In this document: positions 50,923 through 59,733 of the stretch, piece after piece
Layout of the letters: every line of letters begins with the position of its first letter
How positions within the stretch are numbered: position 1 is the first letter of the stretch
Origin: CAVXEH01 sp963805645
GTDB lineage: Bacteria > Chloroflexota > Limnocylindria > QHBO01
DNA length: 64,000 nucleotides
Direction of reading: 5' to 3'
Assembly: GCA_963805645.1 (NCBI GenBank)
Contig: CAWDVA010000007.1
Location: 186,001-250,000, forward strand
The notes under the pieces: generated by a model
The model's database searches: none
What the model was told of the DNA's origin: nothing
What the model saw: only the letters and a program-made list of their open reading frames with translations
Position numbers and translations under genes: made by a program

Positions 50923-53214
50923 ATGTTGACCGAACGACCGACGGGAGCCGACGGCGCCATCGCCGCTCTCCTCGACGACCCCGCCATCGCTCCGTGCATC
51001 GTGGCCCACCGCGAGCTGGAGCCGCGCCCCCCGCGGCACGTCGCCTGGCCCAGCGGGATCGATCCTCGCATCGTGGACGGACTGCGCTCGCGAGGCGTGG
51101 AGGCGCCATACACCCACCAGGGCGCCGCCTACGCCCACGCGGTCGCGCATCGCAATGTCGTCGTCGTCACACCCACCGCCTCCGGGAAGACCCTGTGCTA
51201 CAACCTGCCGGTCCTCGACGCGATCGCCCACGACGACACGGTGCGCGCGCTCTACCTCTTCCCCACCAAGGCACTCGCCGCCGATCAACTGGTGGAGCTG
51301 CGCACACTGGCGAACGCCAGCGACATCGGTCTCAAGACGCACACCTACGACGGCGACACGCCGCCGAATGTCCGGGCCGTGGTCCGGGCCGCGGGACAGG
51401 TCGTGATCACCAACCCGGACATGCTCCACGCGGCGATCCTCCCCCACCACACGAAGTGGTTCAAGCTCTTCGAGAACCTGCAGTACGTCGTGATCGACGA
51501 GCTGCACACGTACCGAGGGTTGTTCGGATCACACGTGGCGAACGTGGTGCGGCGCCTGCGCCGCATCTGCCGCCACTACGGCTCCGACCCGACCTTCATC
51601 TGCGCCAGTGCCACGATCGCCAACCCGCGCGAACTGGCCGAGGGCATCCTCGAGGCACCGGTCGAGCTGGTGGACGACAACGGGGCGCCGTCCGGCCGAC
51701 GTCACGTGCTCGTGGTCAACCCACCCGTGGCGAACGAGCAGCTCGGCATCCGCGGCTCGGCGCTCCTCACCGGGCAGCACATCGCCGAGCGACTCATCGC
51801 CGGCGGGGTGCAGACCATCGCCTTCAGCCGCTCGCGAACCTCGGTCGAAGTGCTCACCACCTACCTCCAGGAGACCTTCGCTCCGGCGCCCGGGCACCCG
51901 CATATCATCCGGGGCTACCGCGGAGGCTACCTGCCGAACGAGCGCGCGGACATCGAGCGCGGGCTCCGCGAGGGACTCGTGCGAGGGGTGGTCGCGACCA
52001 ACGCCCTGGAGCTCGGGATCGACATCGGCGGGATGGATGCGGCGATCAGCATCGGCTACCCCGGCACCATCGCGTCCACCTGGCAGCAGATGGGACGCTC
52101 TGGCCGGCGGGCCGGGACCAGCCTCTCGGCCCTCGTCTGCTCCTCCGCCCCCATCGACCAGTTCCTTGCCGCCCACCCGGAGTACCTCTTCGACAGCTCC
52201 CCGGAGCATGGGCTGGTCAACCCGGACAACCTGCACGTCCTGATCAATCACCTGCGTGCCTCGACGTTCGAGCTGCCCGTGCCGTCCACCGAGCGCTTTG
52301 GGATCGACGAGACGCCGACCCTGCTCGACATCCTCCAGGAGGACGGCTGGATCCGCCACGCGGACGACGATCGCTACTACTGGAGCCACGAGAACTTCCC
52401 TGCCAGCGACTTCAGCCTGCGGAGTGGCGCGCCGGAGAACGTCGTCATCGTGGACACCACCCGAGACCGCAACCGTGTCCTGGGCGAGGTCGACCTGTTC
52501 GCCGCCCCGCTGCTCGTGCACCCCAAGGCGATCTACATCCACGAGGGAGTGCAGTACCACGTGGACATCCTCGACTGGGACGAGCGCAAGGCGTTCGTGA
52601 CGCGAACCGACGTCGACTACTACACGGACGCGGACCTCGGCATCACCCTCAAGGTGCTCGAGGTCTTCGACGGAGCCGATGCGCCACGCGCCGGCAGCCG
52701 GCAGCGCGGTGAGGTGATGGTCGCCTGGAAGGTGACCATGTTCAAGAAGATCAAGTACCACACGCACGAGAACGTCGGGTGGGGCTCGATCGACCTGCCC
52801 GAGCAGGAGATGCACACCACGGCCACCTGGCTGGTGCCGCCTGCCGAGCTGGTGAACCGCTACGACCGCGATACGCTCGACGGTGCGCTCATCGGCCTGG
52901 CCCGGGTGGCACGGACCACCGCATCCCTGCTCCTCATGTGCGATCCGCGGGACCTCGGCGTCCTGGCCCAGGTGCAGGCGCCGTTCACCGGGCGCCCGAC
53001 GCTGTATCTCTACGATGCGATCCCGGGCGGTGTCGGGCTGACGGAGCGCCTGTTCGACCTGACCGAAGAGCTGATCCGCCTGTCGCACGAGGCTGTCAAG
53101 GGCTGTCCGTGCGCCGATGGCTGCCCCGCTTGCGTGGGACCGGCCATCGAAGTGGGTCCCCGCGGGAAGGCCACCGCCGCCGAGCTGCTGGCCGCGATGG
53201 CCGCGTCGCGATGA
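50923..53214 (+). CDS. mrfA: MrfA/YprA-like DEAD-box helicase with DUF1998 zinc domain
   Basis: A 763-residue superfamily 2 helicase. Motifs are TPTASGKTLCYNLP (Walker A), VVIDELHTYRG (motif II), CASATIANP (III), TNALELGIDIGG (V) and QQMGRSGRRAG (VI). The C-terminal DUF1998 domain ends in a Cys cluster (CPCADGCPAC) that binds zinc in homologues. In Bacillus subtilis MrfA works with the exonuclease MrfB to repair mitomycin C adducts. Here the mrfB homologue follows with a 4-bp overlap. Confidence 0.9.
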   Translation: MLTERPTGADGAIAALLDDPAIAPCIVAHRELEPRPPRHVAWPSGIDPRIVDGLRSRGVEAPYTHQGAAYAHAVAHRNVVVVTPTASGKTLCYNLPVLDAIAHDDTVRALYLFPTKALAADQLVELRTLANASDIGLKTHTYDGDTPPNVRAVVRAAGQVVITNPDMLHAAILPHHTKWFKLFENLQYVVIDELHTYRGLFGSHVANVVRRLRRICRHYGSDPTFICASATIANPRELAEGILEAPVELVDDNGAPSGRRHVLVVNPPVANEQLGIRGSALLTGQHIAERLIAGGVQTIAFSRSRTSVEVLTTYLQETFAPAPGHPHIIRGYRGGYLPNERADIERGLREGLVRGVVATNALELGIDIGGMDAAISIGYPGTIASTWQQMGRSGRRAGTSLSALVCSSAPIDQFLAAHPEYLFDSSPEHGLVNPDNLHVLINHLRASTFELPVPSTERFGIDETPTLLDILQEDGWIRHADDDRYYWSHENFPASDFSLRSGAPENVVIVDTTRDRNRVLGEVDLFAAPLLVHPKAIYIHEGVQYHVDILDWDERKAFVTRTDVDYYTDADLGITLKVLEVFDGADAPRAGSRQRGEVMVAWKVTMFKKIKYHTHENVGWGSIDLPEQEMHTTATWLVPPAELVNRYDRDTLDGALIGLARVARTTASLLLMCDPRDLGVLAQVQAPFTGRPTLYLYDAIPGGVGLTERLFDLTEELIRLSHEAVKGCPCADGCPACVGPAIEVGPRGKATAAELLAAMAASR

Positions 53215-54452
53215 CGGGGATCACCGGCGGCAGGACGCTCGCTGACCGCCTGACCGCCATTCGCACGGAGCGACGTTCGCCGCTCGGTGCCCCCGCGGCC
53301 CGGCCGTCGGATCGAGCAGACGAGCTCGCCCGCTGGTTCGGTGCCCGCCTCGAGCTGGCCGATGGTGCCGCCACCGTGGTGCTGGAGCGGACGGTCCGGC
53401 TCAAACCCACTGAGGCGGCTGCGCTGCGGAGCCTGTCACGTGCGGTCTACTTCGACACCGAGACGACCGGGCTCTCGACCGGCGCCGGGACCGTTCCGTT
53501 CCTCGCCGGGCTGGGCGTGCTGAAGGGCGAGACGCTCGTCGTCCGCCAGCTCCTGCTGCCGGATTACCCGCATGAACGCGGGCTGCTGCGCCGCCTTTGC
53601 GCCGAGCTGGCGGAGGGCGAGCGTATCGTCACCTACAACGGCCGTGGCTTCGACCTGCCGCTGCTCGCCTCTCGGCTGACGGTCCACGGCTTCTTCGCGG
53701 AGCAGGCTGCGCTGCCGGCAATACATGACGACCTGCTGCCCATTGCCCGCCGTTTATGGCGACGTCCGCTCGGTGGCGCCCGCCTGGCGGACGTGGAGGC
53801 GGCCGTCCTCGGCGTCCGTCGCGCGAGCGACTGTCCGAGCGCCGAGGTGCCGCTCCGCTACTTCGGATACCTGCAGGGCGGCTCGCCGGAACCCCTGGTC
53901 GCGGTGCTGGACCACAACCTGCAGGACATCGTCTCGCTCGCCCGTCTCGAAGCGGTGGTCATGCTCCTGCGCGCGGGCGCCTGGCGCGAGGTGAGCCTGC
54001 TCGATCACCGGGGCTTCGCGCTGGAGCTCATTCGTCGCGGTGAGCCCGATGTCGCGCGCGAGGTCCTCGAGCACGCGCTGGCCGGCAGTCCCAGGCACGA
54101 TGCGCTCCGCATGCGGCGGCTCGCCGCCCGTCTTCTCGTCGCCGCCGGGGAGGCGGAGCGCGCCGAGCGCCTCTGGCTGGAGGGGACCCGCACCGCCTCC
54201 GTCGACGCGGCATGGTCCTGGGTGGAGGTGGCCCGGCTCCGCGAGCGGCAGCGTGACGACCTGCGTGGGGCGCTCGAGGCGGTGACGGCGGCGAGGCGCT
54301 CGCTCGACCTCGCCTTCGCGCTGGGACGCGGCGGCGGCATCAGCGAGATCGCGACGGCACGAATCGCAGTCGAGCGCCGGTTTCGACGCCTGGGCCGCTG
54401 GATCGCGGCCCGCGAGCGGCGTCCCGACGGGCGGCGCGGAGCGGCGGCCTAG
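53211..54452 (+). CDS. mrfB: MrfB/YprB-like DEDDh exonuclease with C-terminal TPR-like helices
   Basis: A 413-residue protein with an RNase H-fold exonuclease domain. The acidic residues are Asp and Glu in YFDTETTGLS, Asp in YNGRGFDLPLL, and His and Asp in DHNLQDIVSL, giving a DEDDh set. The C-terminal ~120 residues are helical repeats. It is the expected partner of MrfA. Its stop overlaps the stop of the convergent PfkB-PPP fusion gene by 3 bases (CTAG). Confidence 0.89.
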   Translation: MTGITGGRTLADRLTAIRTERRSPLGAPAARPSDRADELARWFGARLELADGAATVVLERTVRLKPTEAAALRSLSRAVYFDTETTGLSTGAGTVPFLAGLGVLKGETLVVRQLLLPDYPHERGLLRRLCAELAEGERIVTYNGRGFDLPLLASRLTVHGFFAEQAALPAIHDDLLPIARRLWRRPLGGARLADVEAAVLGVRRASDCPSAEVPLRYFGYLQGGSPEPLVAVLDHNLQDIVSLARLEAVVMLLRAGAWREVSLLDHRGFALELIRRGEPDVAREVLEHALAGSPRHDALRMRRLAARLLVAAGEAERAERLWLEGTRTASVDAAWSWVEVARLRERQRDDLRGALEAVTAARRSLDLAFALGRGGGISEIATARIAVERRFRRLGRWIAARERRPDGRRGAAA

Positions 54453-56080
54453 AGCTCCACCACGAACCCCGGGCCGCCCAGATACAGCCCCGGATCCACG
54501 GCGATGGCACGCCCCGACGCGTAACGGTGGGGCCGGTCGGCGAGGTCGGTGTCCCCGTCGACGAGAATGGGCACCGGCGTGTGCCCGTGCACCACGCGCG
54601 TGACGCCGAAGTGCCGGAGGAAGGCATCCAGTGCGCCGGGGTCGCTGAACGCCATCCGGCGCGAGAGATCCTCGAGCAGCCTGTCCCAGGCGCGCGGTCG
54701 CGGCGTCGCAAGGACGCCTGCCACGACCGCATTCACCTCCGTCACGCCGGCCCCCATGCTCGCGTAGGCAGCGGAGTCGGCGTGGACCAGCAGATCCCCG
54801 TCCACCCGCGCCATCGCCGGCCGGGAACGGAGCCAGGCCGCGATCTCCGGCGTCACCCGCGCGAGGTCATCGGGTCGACCGCCGTTCGCCAGCCAATCGC
54901 CGCGGAACGTCCCGCCGGGACCCCCCGCGGGCGCCTCGGGCATGCGGTGCGCGGCGAGCAGCAGCACCTCGTGGTTGCCGAGCAGGCATTCGACCCTGCC
55001 CCCGGCTGCTTCGGCCTCGACCTGGAGGCGACGGACAAGGTCGATCACCCCCACGCCGTCCGGCCCGCGATCCGTCAGGTCGCCCAGGAACCAGAGCTCG
55101 GCGTTGCCGGCCGTCCAGCGCCCGGCGAGGTCCACCAGGCCCGCGGCAGCGAGAAGGCCCTCCAGCCGCTCGCGGTGGCCGTGCACGTCACCGACCGCCA
55201 CGCGGCGGACCAGGCGGCGGCGCAGGAAGCGCGCCGTCTCGTCCGCGGCGATCTCCGCAGCGCGGAACGCGTCCTCGCCGGCGTCCAGCATGGCGAGCAT
55301 GACGGCGGCGAACGCATCCCCGGCGCCCGTGGTGTCCACGTCGCGCACGACCCGTGGCGGCGCGATGCGCCGGGCCTCGACCCCGTCGTCGACCCAGGCT
55401 CCACGCGATCCATCCGTGAGCGCGAGGATGGGACGGTCTCCAAGCGTCAGTCGCAGCGTCGCGAGGAGCTGCCGGGGCTCCTGCGAGACTTCGGCGACGA
55501 GATCCTCCACGCTCGCACAGACGAGATCGAGCTCGGAGAGTCGGGAGACCAGCGCCCCGTCGAGGGCGGCGAGCGGCAGGGGCCGGACCGGTCGCCCAGC
55601 CTCGAGCCAGCGAAGCCAGCCCTGGAGCACCGCGCCGGCCACGGACCCCGGCGGCGCCGGGCGCAGGTGGTCTGCGCGCACCTCCGCCGCAACGGGTGCG
55701 TAGAGCACCGCGGTGCCGCCCGATTCGGGCACCGAACCGGGGAGCTCAGCGCCGCGGTGCCGCAGGACGAGCGTGCGCCGCTCGTCCGCGATCACGTGCT
55801 CGAAGGCAATCGTCGCCGGAACCGGTTCGGCATGGACCGATGCCAGGCGCGACAGCGCCTCCAGCCCGCGTTGTGCCTCGGGCTCGGGACCAAGGTGCGT
55901 CACGACCCCCGCCCGCAGCCCGATCTCCGCGGCGGCACGGGTGGCGTGCAGCGCCGCACCCCCGGCCGTCGCTGCGGCATCGGCGAAGTGGTCCACGGTG
56001 AGGCCGCCGATGACCAGGATGTCCAGCCCGGGGGGCGCGCCGTCCCGCCAACCGGATGGGATCGGCGATTTCGCATGCAT
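54449..56080 (-). CDS. Fusion of PfkB-type sugar/nucleoside kinase and PPP-type metallophosphatase
   Basis: One frame encodes both enzymes. Residues 1 to about 285 are PfkB-like: ILVIGGLTVDHF, GGAALHATRAA, and the catalytic DTTGAGDAF near residue 247. The last kinase helix runs straight into a PPP metallophosphatase with GDVHGH (about 293), GDLTDRGPD (330), GNHE (370), HADS (430) and HGHT (498), all metal ligands present. There is no stop, frameshift or long linker. ATG 56080 is chosen; a GTG at 56095 is possible. Opposite activities in one chain could control a phosphorylated metabolite or signalling nucleotide. Confidence 0.88.
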   Translation of the reverse strand: MHAKSPIPSGWRDGAPPGLDILVIGGLTVDHFADAAATAGGAALHATRAAAEIGLRAGVVTHLGPEPEAQRGLEALSRLASVHAEPVPATIAFEHVIADERRTLVLRHRGAELPGSVPESGGTAVLYAPVAAEVRADHLRPAPPGSVAGAVLQGWLRWLEAGRPVRPLPLAALDGALVSRLSELDLVCASVEDLVAEVSQEPRQLLATLRLTLGDRPILALTDGSRGAWVDDGVEARRIAPPRVVRDVDTTGAGDAFAAVMLAMLDAGEDAFRAAEIAADETARFLRRRLVRRVAVGDVHGHRERLEGLLAAAGLVDLAGRWTAGNAELWFLGDLTDRGPDGVGVIDLVRRLQVEAEAAGGRVECLLGNHEVLLLAAHRMPEAPAGGPGGTFRGDWLANGGRPDDLARVTPEIAAWLRSRPAMARVDGDLLVHADSAAYASMGAGVTEVNAVVAGVLATPRPRAWDRLLEDLSRRMAFSDPGALDAFLRHFGVTRVVHGHTPVPILVDGDTDLADRPHRYASGRAIAVDPGLYLGGPGFVVEL

Positions 56081-56097
56081 GGCGATATGATCCACGA

Positions 56098-56418
56098 ATG
56101 CCGCTGTATTTCTATGAGCTCCACGAAGGGGCCACCGATCTGATGACCGACGCGCTCCTCGTGAGCGAGCGCGAACTCAGCCGCGAGGAGTTCGCCGACC
56201 TGGTGCGGAAGGCTCGCAGCGACGTGGTGGAGACGTTCGAGGAGGACACCCTCGTCGAGGCCGTCGCGCGCGAGCTCGAGCGAAGGCACGGGCTGACCTA
56301 CATCGGCGACGAAAAGCTGACCGCCAGCATGAGCGTCGGGATCGAGGAGGACGACACGTACCTCGTCGACCAGGACGACGGCTACCGCAGCATGGTGGTC
56401 GAGCTGGAGCGGAACTGA
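56098..56418 (+). CDS. Small conserved-looking acidic protein, function unknown
   Basis: A 106-residue protein beginning MPLYFYELHEGATDLMTD, followed by a helical acidic segment (REEFADLVRKARSDVVETF, EDTLVEAVARELERRHG) and short strands (LTASMSVGIEEDDTYLVD). No signal peptide, membrane helix or catalytic motif is evident. It is divergent from the PfkB-PPP fusion with starts only ~17 bp apart, so the two share a promoter region. Confidence 0.65.
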   Translation: MPLYFYELHEGATDLMTDALLVSERELSREEFADLVRKARSDVVETFEEDTLVEAVARELERRHGLTYIGDEKLTASMSVGIEEDDTYLVDQDDGYRSMVVELERN

Positions 56419-56448
56419 CCGGGGTCCACCCCGCGGTCCCGTCGCCGC

Positions 56449-57537
56449 CTACTTGGCGACGTTGAAGAGCACCTGGATCACGTCGCCGTCGACGACCTCG
56501 TAGGTCTTCCCCTCGGAACGCAGCACGCCGTGGCGGCGCGCCTCGGCGATGGAGCCCAGCCGCACGAGGTCGTCGTAGCCGACGACCTCCGCCCGGATGA
56601 ACCCACGGGCCAGGTCGGAGTGGATGGCACCCGCGGCGTCGACGGCGTTCGATCCGCGGCGCAGGGTCCAGGCCCGGCACTCGTCCTCGCCGGCCGTAAA
56701 GAACGAGAAGAGGCCCAGGAGGCCGTACGTCAGCCGGATCACCCGGCCTCGGGACGGCTCCACGATTCCCAGGTCGTCCATGAACGGCCGGGCGTCCTCC
56801 TCCGAGAGCTGCGCGATCTCCGCCTCGAGCTTCCCCGCGATGGCGGCAGCGTCGCTCGACGGCTGCGCGTAGCGGGCCCTGGCCTCGGATTCCATCAGCG
56901 TGGCACGCTCCAAGCTGCCTTCGTCCAGGTTCAGCAGGAGGAGAACCGGCTTCTGGGTCAGGAACCTGAAGCCGCGCAGGCGGCGCTCCTCGTCGTCGTC
57001 AATCGCCAGCGACCGCAGCGGCAGCCCTTCGGCAAGGTGGGGCTCGAGCCGCTCCAGCAACGCTTCTTCCTGCGCGTTGGCCTCGCGCTCGGCGGCGGAG
57101 CCGTGACGTCCCGCGGTCCGAAGCTTCTCGAGCCGCTTCTGGATCACCGTGAGGTCCGCGACCACGAACTCCAGGTCCAGCTCCTCGACGTCGCGCATGG
57201 GGTCCGGGACTCGCTCGCCGCCTTCGAAGCCGCGGGCGACGTGCAGGAGTGTGTCCGCATTGCGGATCTGGGCGAGGACGTCGGGCGCCACCGTCCCCTC
57301 GCGCGTGGCACCGGCGGGAATCGCCACGTCCACGTACGTCACATCGGCCGGCGTCACCTTGCGCGGGTGGAAGAGCTCGGCCAGCCGGTCGAGCCGCTCG
57401 TCGGGCACCTTGACGACGCCGATGTTGGGCGCTGCCCGTCCGCCGGAGTACCCGCCGGTCTCCGCGTGGCCACCGGTGAGGGCATTGAAGATGGTCGTCT
57501 TGCCGCTGCCGGGCAGCCCGACGATGGTGACCTGCAT
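56449..57537 (-). CDS. ychF: YchF-type GTPase/ATPase (Obg family)
   Basis: A 362-residue TRAFAC P-loop NTPase with G1 GLPGSGKTTIFNAL, a switch region around SGGRAAPNIGVVKVPD, DVA-type G3 (YVDVAIPAG), and the LNLDE motif in place of the usual NKxD. That replacement, the A-T-P preference and the C-terminal TGS domain (LGLFSFFTAGEDECRAW) identify YchF. It binds ribosomes and is linked to oxidative stress. The ATG at 57537 opens at MQVTIVG. Confidence 0.93.
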   Translation of the reverse strand: MQVTIVGLPGSGKTTIFNALTGGHAETGGYSGGRAAPNIGVVKVPDERLDRLAELFHPRKVTPADVTYVDVAIPAGATREGTVAPDVLAQIRNADTLLHVARGFEGGERVPDPMRDVEELDLEFVVADLTVIQKRLEKLRTAGRHGSAAEREANAQEEALLERLEPHLAEGLPLRSLAIDDDEERRLRGFRFLTQKPVLLLLNLDEGSLERATLMESEARARYAQPSSDAAAIAGKLEAEIAQLSEEDARPFMDDLGIVEPSRGRVIRLTYGLLGLFSFFTAGEDECRAWTLRRGSNAVDAAGAIHSDLARGFIRAEVVGYDDLVRLGSIAEARRHGVLRSEGKTYEVVDGDVIQVLFNVAK

Positions 57538-57541
57538 CCGG

Positions 57542-58534
57542 CTAGTACCCGGCTTCCAGGTCCACGACGTTGCGAAGCGGCTCCCCGGCGAGGTAGTGGC
57601 GCAGGTTCTCGATGAACAGCTCGATGCCGCGGTCCACCACGCGGTCGCTCGACCACGAGGTGTGCGGTGTGACCACCAGGTTCGGCACCTCGTAGAGCGG
57701 CGAGTCGGGTGGCAGCGGCTCCTCGTTGAAGACGTCCAGCACCGCTCCCGCGATCCAGCCACTCTCCAGGGCCTGTCGCAGGGCAGCCTCGTCCACGAGA
57801 CGGCCGCGCGCGATGTTGATGAGCCAGGCGGACTCGCGCATTGCCTGCAGCTCTGGCGCGCCGATCATGCCCGCCGTCTCGTCGGTCAGTGGCGCCGTGA
57901 GGACCACCACGTCGGCCTCGGCCAGGACCCGCCCGATGGCGTCCTCACCGTGGATCTCCACGTTGCGACGTTCACCCGCGCCGCGCTCGGGGTGGCGCCG
58001 GGTCGCAACCACCCGCGTCCCGAAGGGCTCGAGCAGCGCGGCGAGGTCGGAGCCAATGCTGCCGTAGCCCAGGATCCCCACCGTGAGCCCACCCAGCTCC
58101 CTGCCGCGGAGGGGCTGCCAGGTGCGCTCGCGCTGCAGCTCGATCAGCTGCGGCAGCCGGTGTGCGATGGCGAGCAGCATCATGACCACGTACTCGGCGA
58201 TGGGCCGGCTGAAGACACCGCGCGAATTGGTGACCGTGACCCCGCGCGAGCGCAGGGTCGGCGTGGCGACCTGGTCGATGCCGGCGGACGCGGAATGGAT
58301 CCAGTGCAGGTTCGGAGCCCGCGACACCAGGTGGTCGAGGACCGAGGCGGGCAGCCCGCTGCGCAGGAGGACCTCCGCCTGTTCGAGCGCCGCGTCGGCA
58401 TCGCCGTGGACCACGCCGTCGCGCGAGACGGGAACCACGCGGACGTCCCCGAGCGCTTCGATGCGCTCCACGATCGGCTGAGGCAGGGTGGAACCGTAGA
58501 TGGGGGTGGCGAGGATGACGACCTCGCTGCTCAT
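57542..58534 (-). CDS. D-2-hydroxyacid dehydrogenase (NAD-binding)
   Basis: A 330-residue member of the phosphoglycerate-dehydrogenase/hydroxypyruvate-reductase family. The NAD site is VGILGYGSIGSDLA. Catalytic residues lie in NIARGRLVDEAAL (Arg), DVFNEEPLP (Glu region) and TPHTSWSSD (His). The substrate-binding domain is split before and after. SerA-type ACT domains are absent, so it is not a complete SerA. The ATG at 58534 overlaps the upstream HExxH protease stop by 4 bp. Confidence 0.9.
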   Translation of the reverse strand: MSSEVVILATPIYGSTLPQPIVERIEALGDVRVVPVSRDGVVHGDADAALEQAEVLLRSGLPASVLDHLVSRAPNLHWIHSASAGIDQVATPTLRSRGVTVTNSRGVFSRPIAEYVVMMLLAIAHRLPQLIELQRERTWQPLRGRELGGLTVGILGYGSIGSDLAALLEPFGTRVVATRRHPERGAGERRNVEIHGEDAIGRVLAEADVVVLTAPLTDETAGMIGAPELQAMRESAWLINIARGRLVDEAALRQALESGWIAGAVLDVFNEEPLPPDSPLYEVPNLVVTPHTSWSSDRVVDRGIELFIENLRHYLAGEPLRNVVDLEAGY

Positions 58535-59724
58535 GCCCGACCGAACGCCGGATCGCGATCCGCGTGCTCGCCTCCGTCCTCGATGCGCCGGATCCAGCGG
58601 TCCGGGTCGCGGATCTCGTCGAGGGTGGGCAGGGCTGCCGGGCCGCTCCAGACCTGCTGCAGGAACGCCCGGTCCCGCTCCGCGAGCACGGCGTCGACGA
58701 AGCGCTCGCCGGCGGCGTACTGCTCCATCTTCAGGTCGAGCCCGGTGACCCGCATGATTGCCTGCTCGATGGCGCCGCGCCGCTCGTTGCGTCGCTCGAA
58801 CCGATCGTGCAGCTTCACGAAGCCGGGAAGCAGCCGCTCGCCGGCGGCGTTCATGACGTGGTTCGAGTACCCCTCCAGCAACGACATGAGCGCCTGGGTC
58901 TGCTGGAAGGTAGCCCGCTGGCGTTCGCTGAGGAGCCGCTCGATCCAGTGCCCGCTGCCCGCATTGGCGAGTGCATCCCGGACCCGCCTTCCCAGGCCGC
59001 CGGTGTCGGTGGCGAGCTGCTCCACCGTTTCGGAGACCAGCCCGGCGAAGTGGTCGCGGAGCCACGGATGGGCCTCGAACTCGAACGCGTGGGTCGCCTC
59101 GTGGAGGGCGATGAAGAAGCGGAACTCGTCGAGCGGGACCCGCAGCCCGGCTGCCGTCGCGGTGATGTTGGGCTCGACGAAGTGAAGCCGCCCGCGCGGG
59201 ACGGGACCAACCGCCAGCAGGCTGACGTCGTACTGGCCGAGGACCTTGCGCGCCAGGAACCCCAGCAGGAAGCCGAGCTGCTGATTACCGATGGAGCGGT
59301 TCACGATCCGGGCCAGGGCCCGGCCAGGCGTCTCGACCGAGCCGGCGGCCTCCGTGAGCACGCCCTCGACTCGCCCGAACAGGGACTGGAACGTGGCCAG
59401 GTTGAGGTCGACCCACTCGAGACGGTCGATGACCGCCGGCGTCTCGAGGGCCGCCGGAAGGGGCCGGCCGATCTCCGCCTCCACGGCCGGCTCGATGCGG
59501 ATCAGCGCCTCGCGATAGAAGGCCTCCGCTGCCTCGCGCTCGTGCCGGCTGAGGGGCGCCGCGTGGACGCCGAGCCGGCGACGCGCGATACCCCGCACCG
59601 CCTCCCAGTCGATGAGGCGAGTGCCCGCGCGGCGCACCAGCTCACGCTGCGCGACGGTCGCTCCCATGGCCACGAGCCCGCCCACGACGATGCCCATCCC
59701 GATGCGGGCGCTGTTGCGTATCAC
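58531..59724 (-). CDS. Membrane-anchored zinc metalloprotease-like protein (DUF2342/zincin_2 family)
   Basis: A 397-residue protein with an N-terminal hydrophobic segment and the zincin motif HEATH in FFIALHEATHAFEFEAHPWL, followed by acidic helices (LLEGYSNHVMNA) that could supply the third ligand. The family is frequent in Actinobacteria and some Chloroflexota and is sometimes labelled coenzyme F420-associated from gene neighbourhoods. The activity is unproven. No F420 genes are in this window. Confidence 0.82.
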   Translation of the reverse strand: MIRNSARIGMGIVVGGLVAMGATVAQRELVRRAGTRLIDWEAVRGIARRRLGVHAAPLSRHEREAAEAFYREALIRIEPAVEAEIGRPLPAALETPAVIDRLEWVDLNLATFQSLFGRVEGVLTEAAGSVETPGRALARIVNRSIGNQQLGFLLGFLARKVLGQYDVSLLAVGPVPRGRLHFVEPNITATAAGLRVPLDEFRFFIALHEATHAFEFEAHPWLRDHFAGLVSETVEQLATDTGGLGRRVRDALANAGSGHWIERLLSERQRATFQQTQALMSLLEGYSNHVMNAAGERLLPGFVKLHDRFERRNERRGAIEQAIMRVTGLDLKMEQYAAGERFVDAVLAERDRAFLQQVWSGPAALPTLDEIRDPDRWIRRIEDGGEHADRDPAFGRA

Positions 59725-59733
59725 GCCCGCAGT

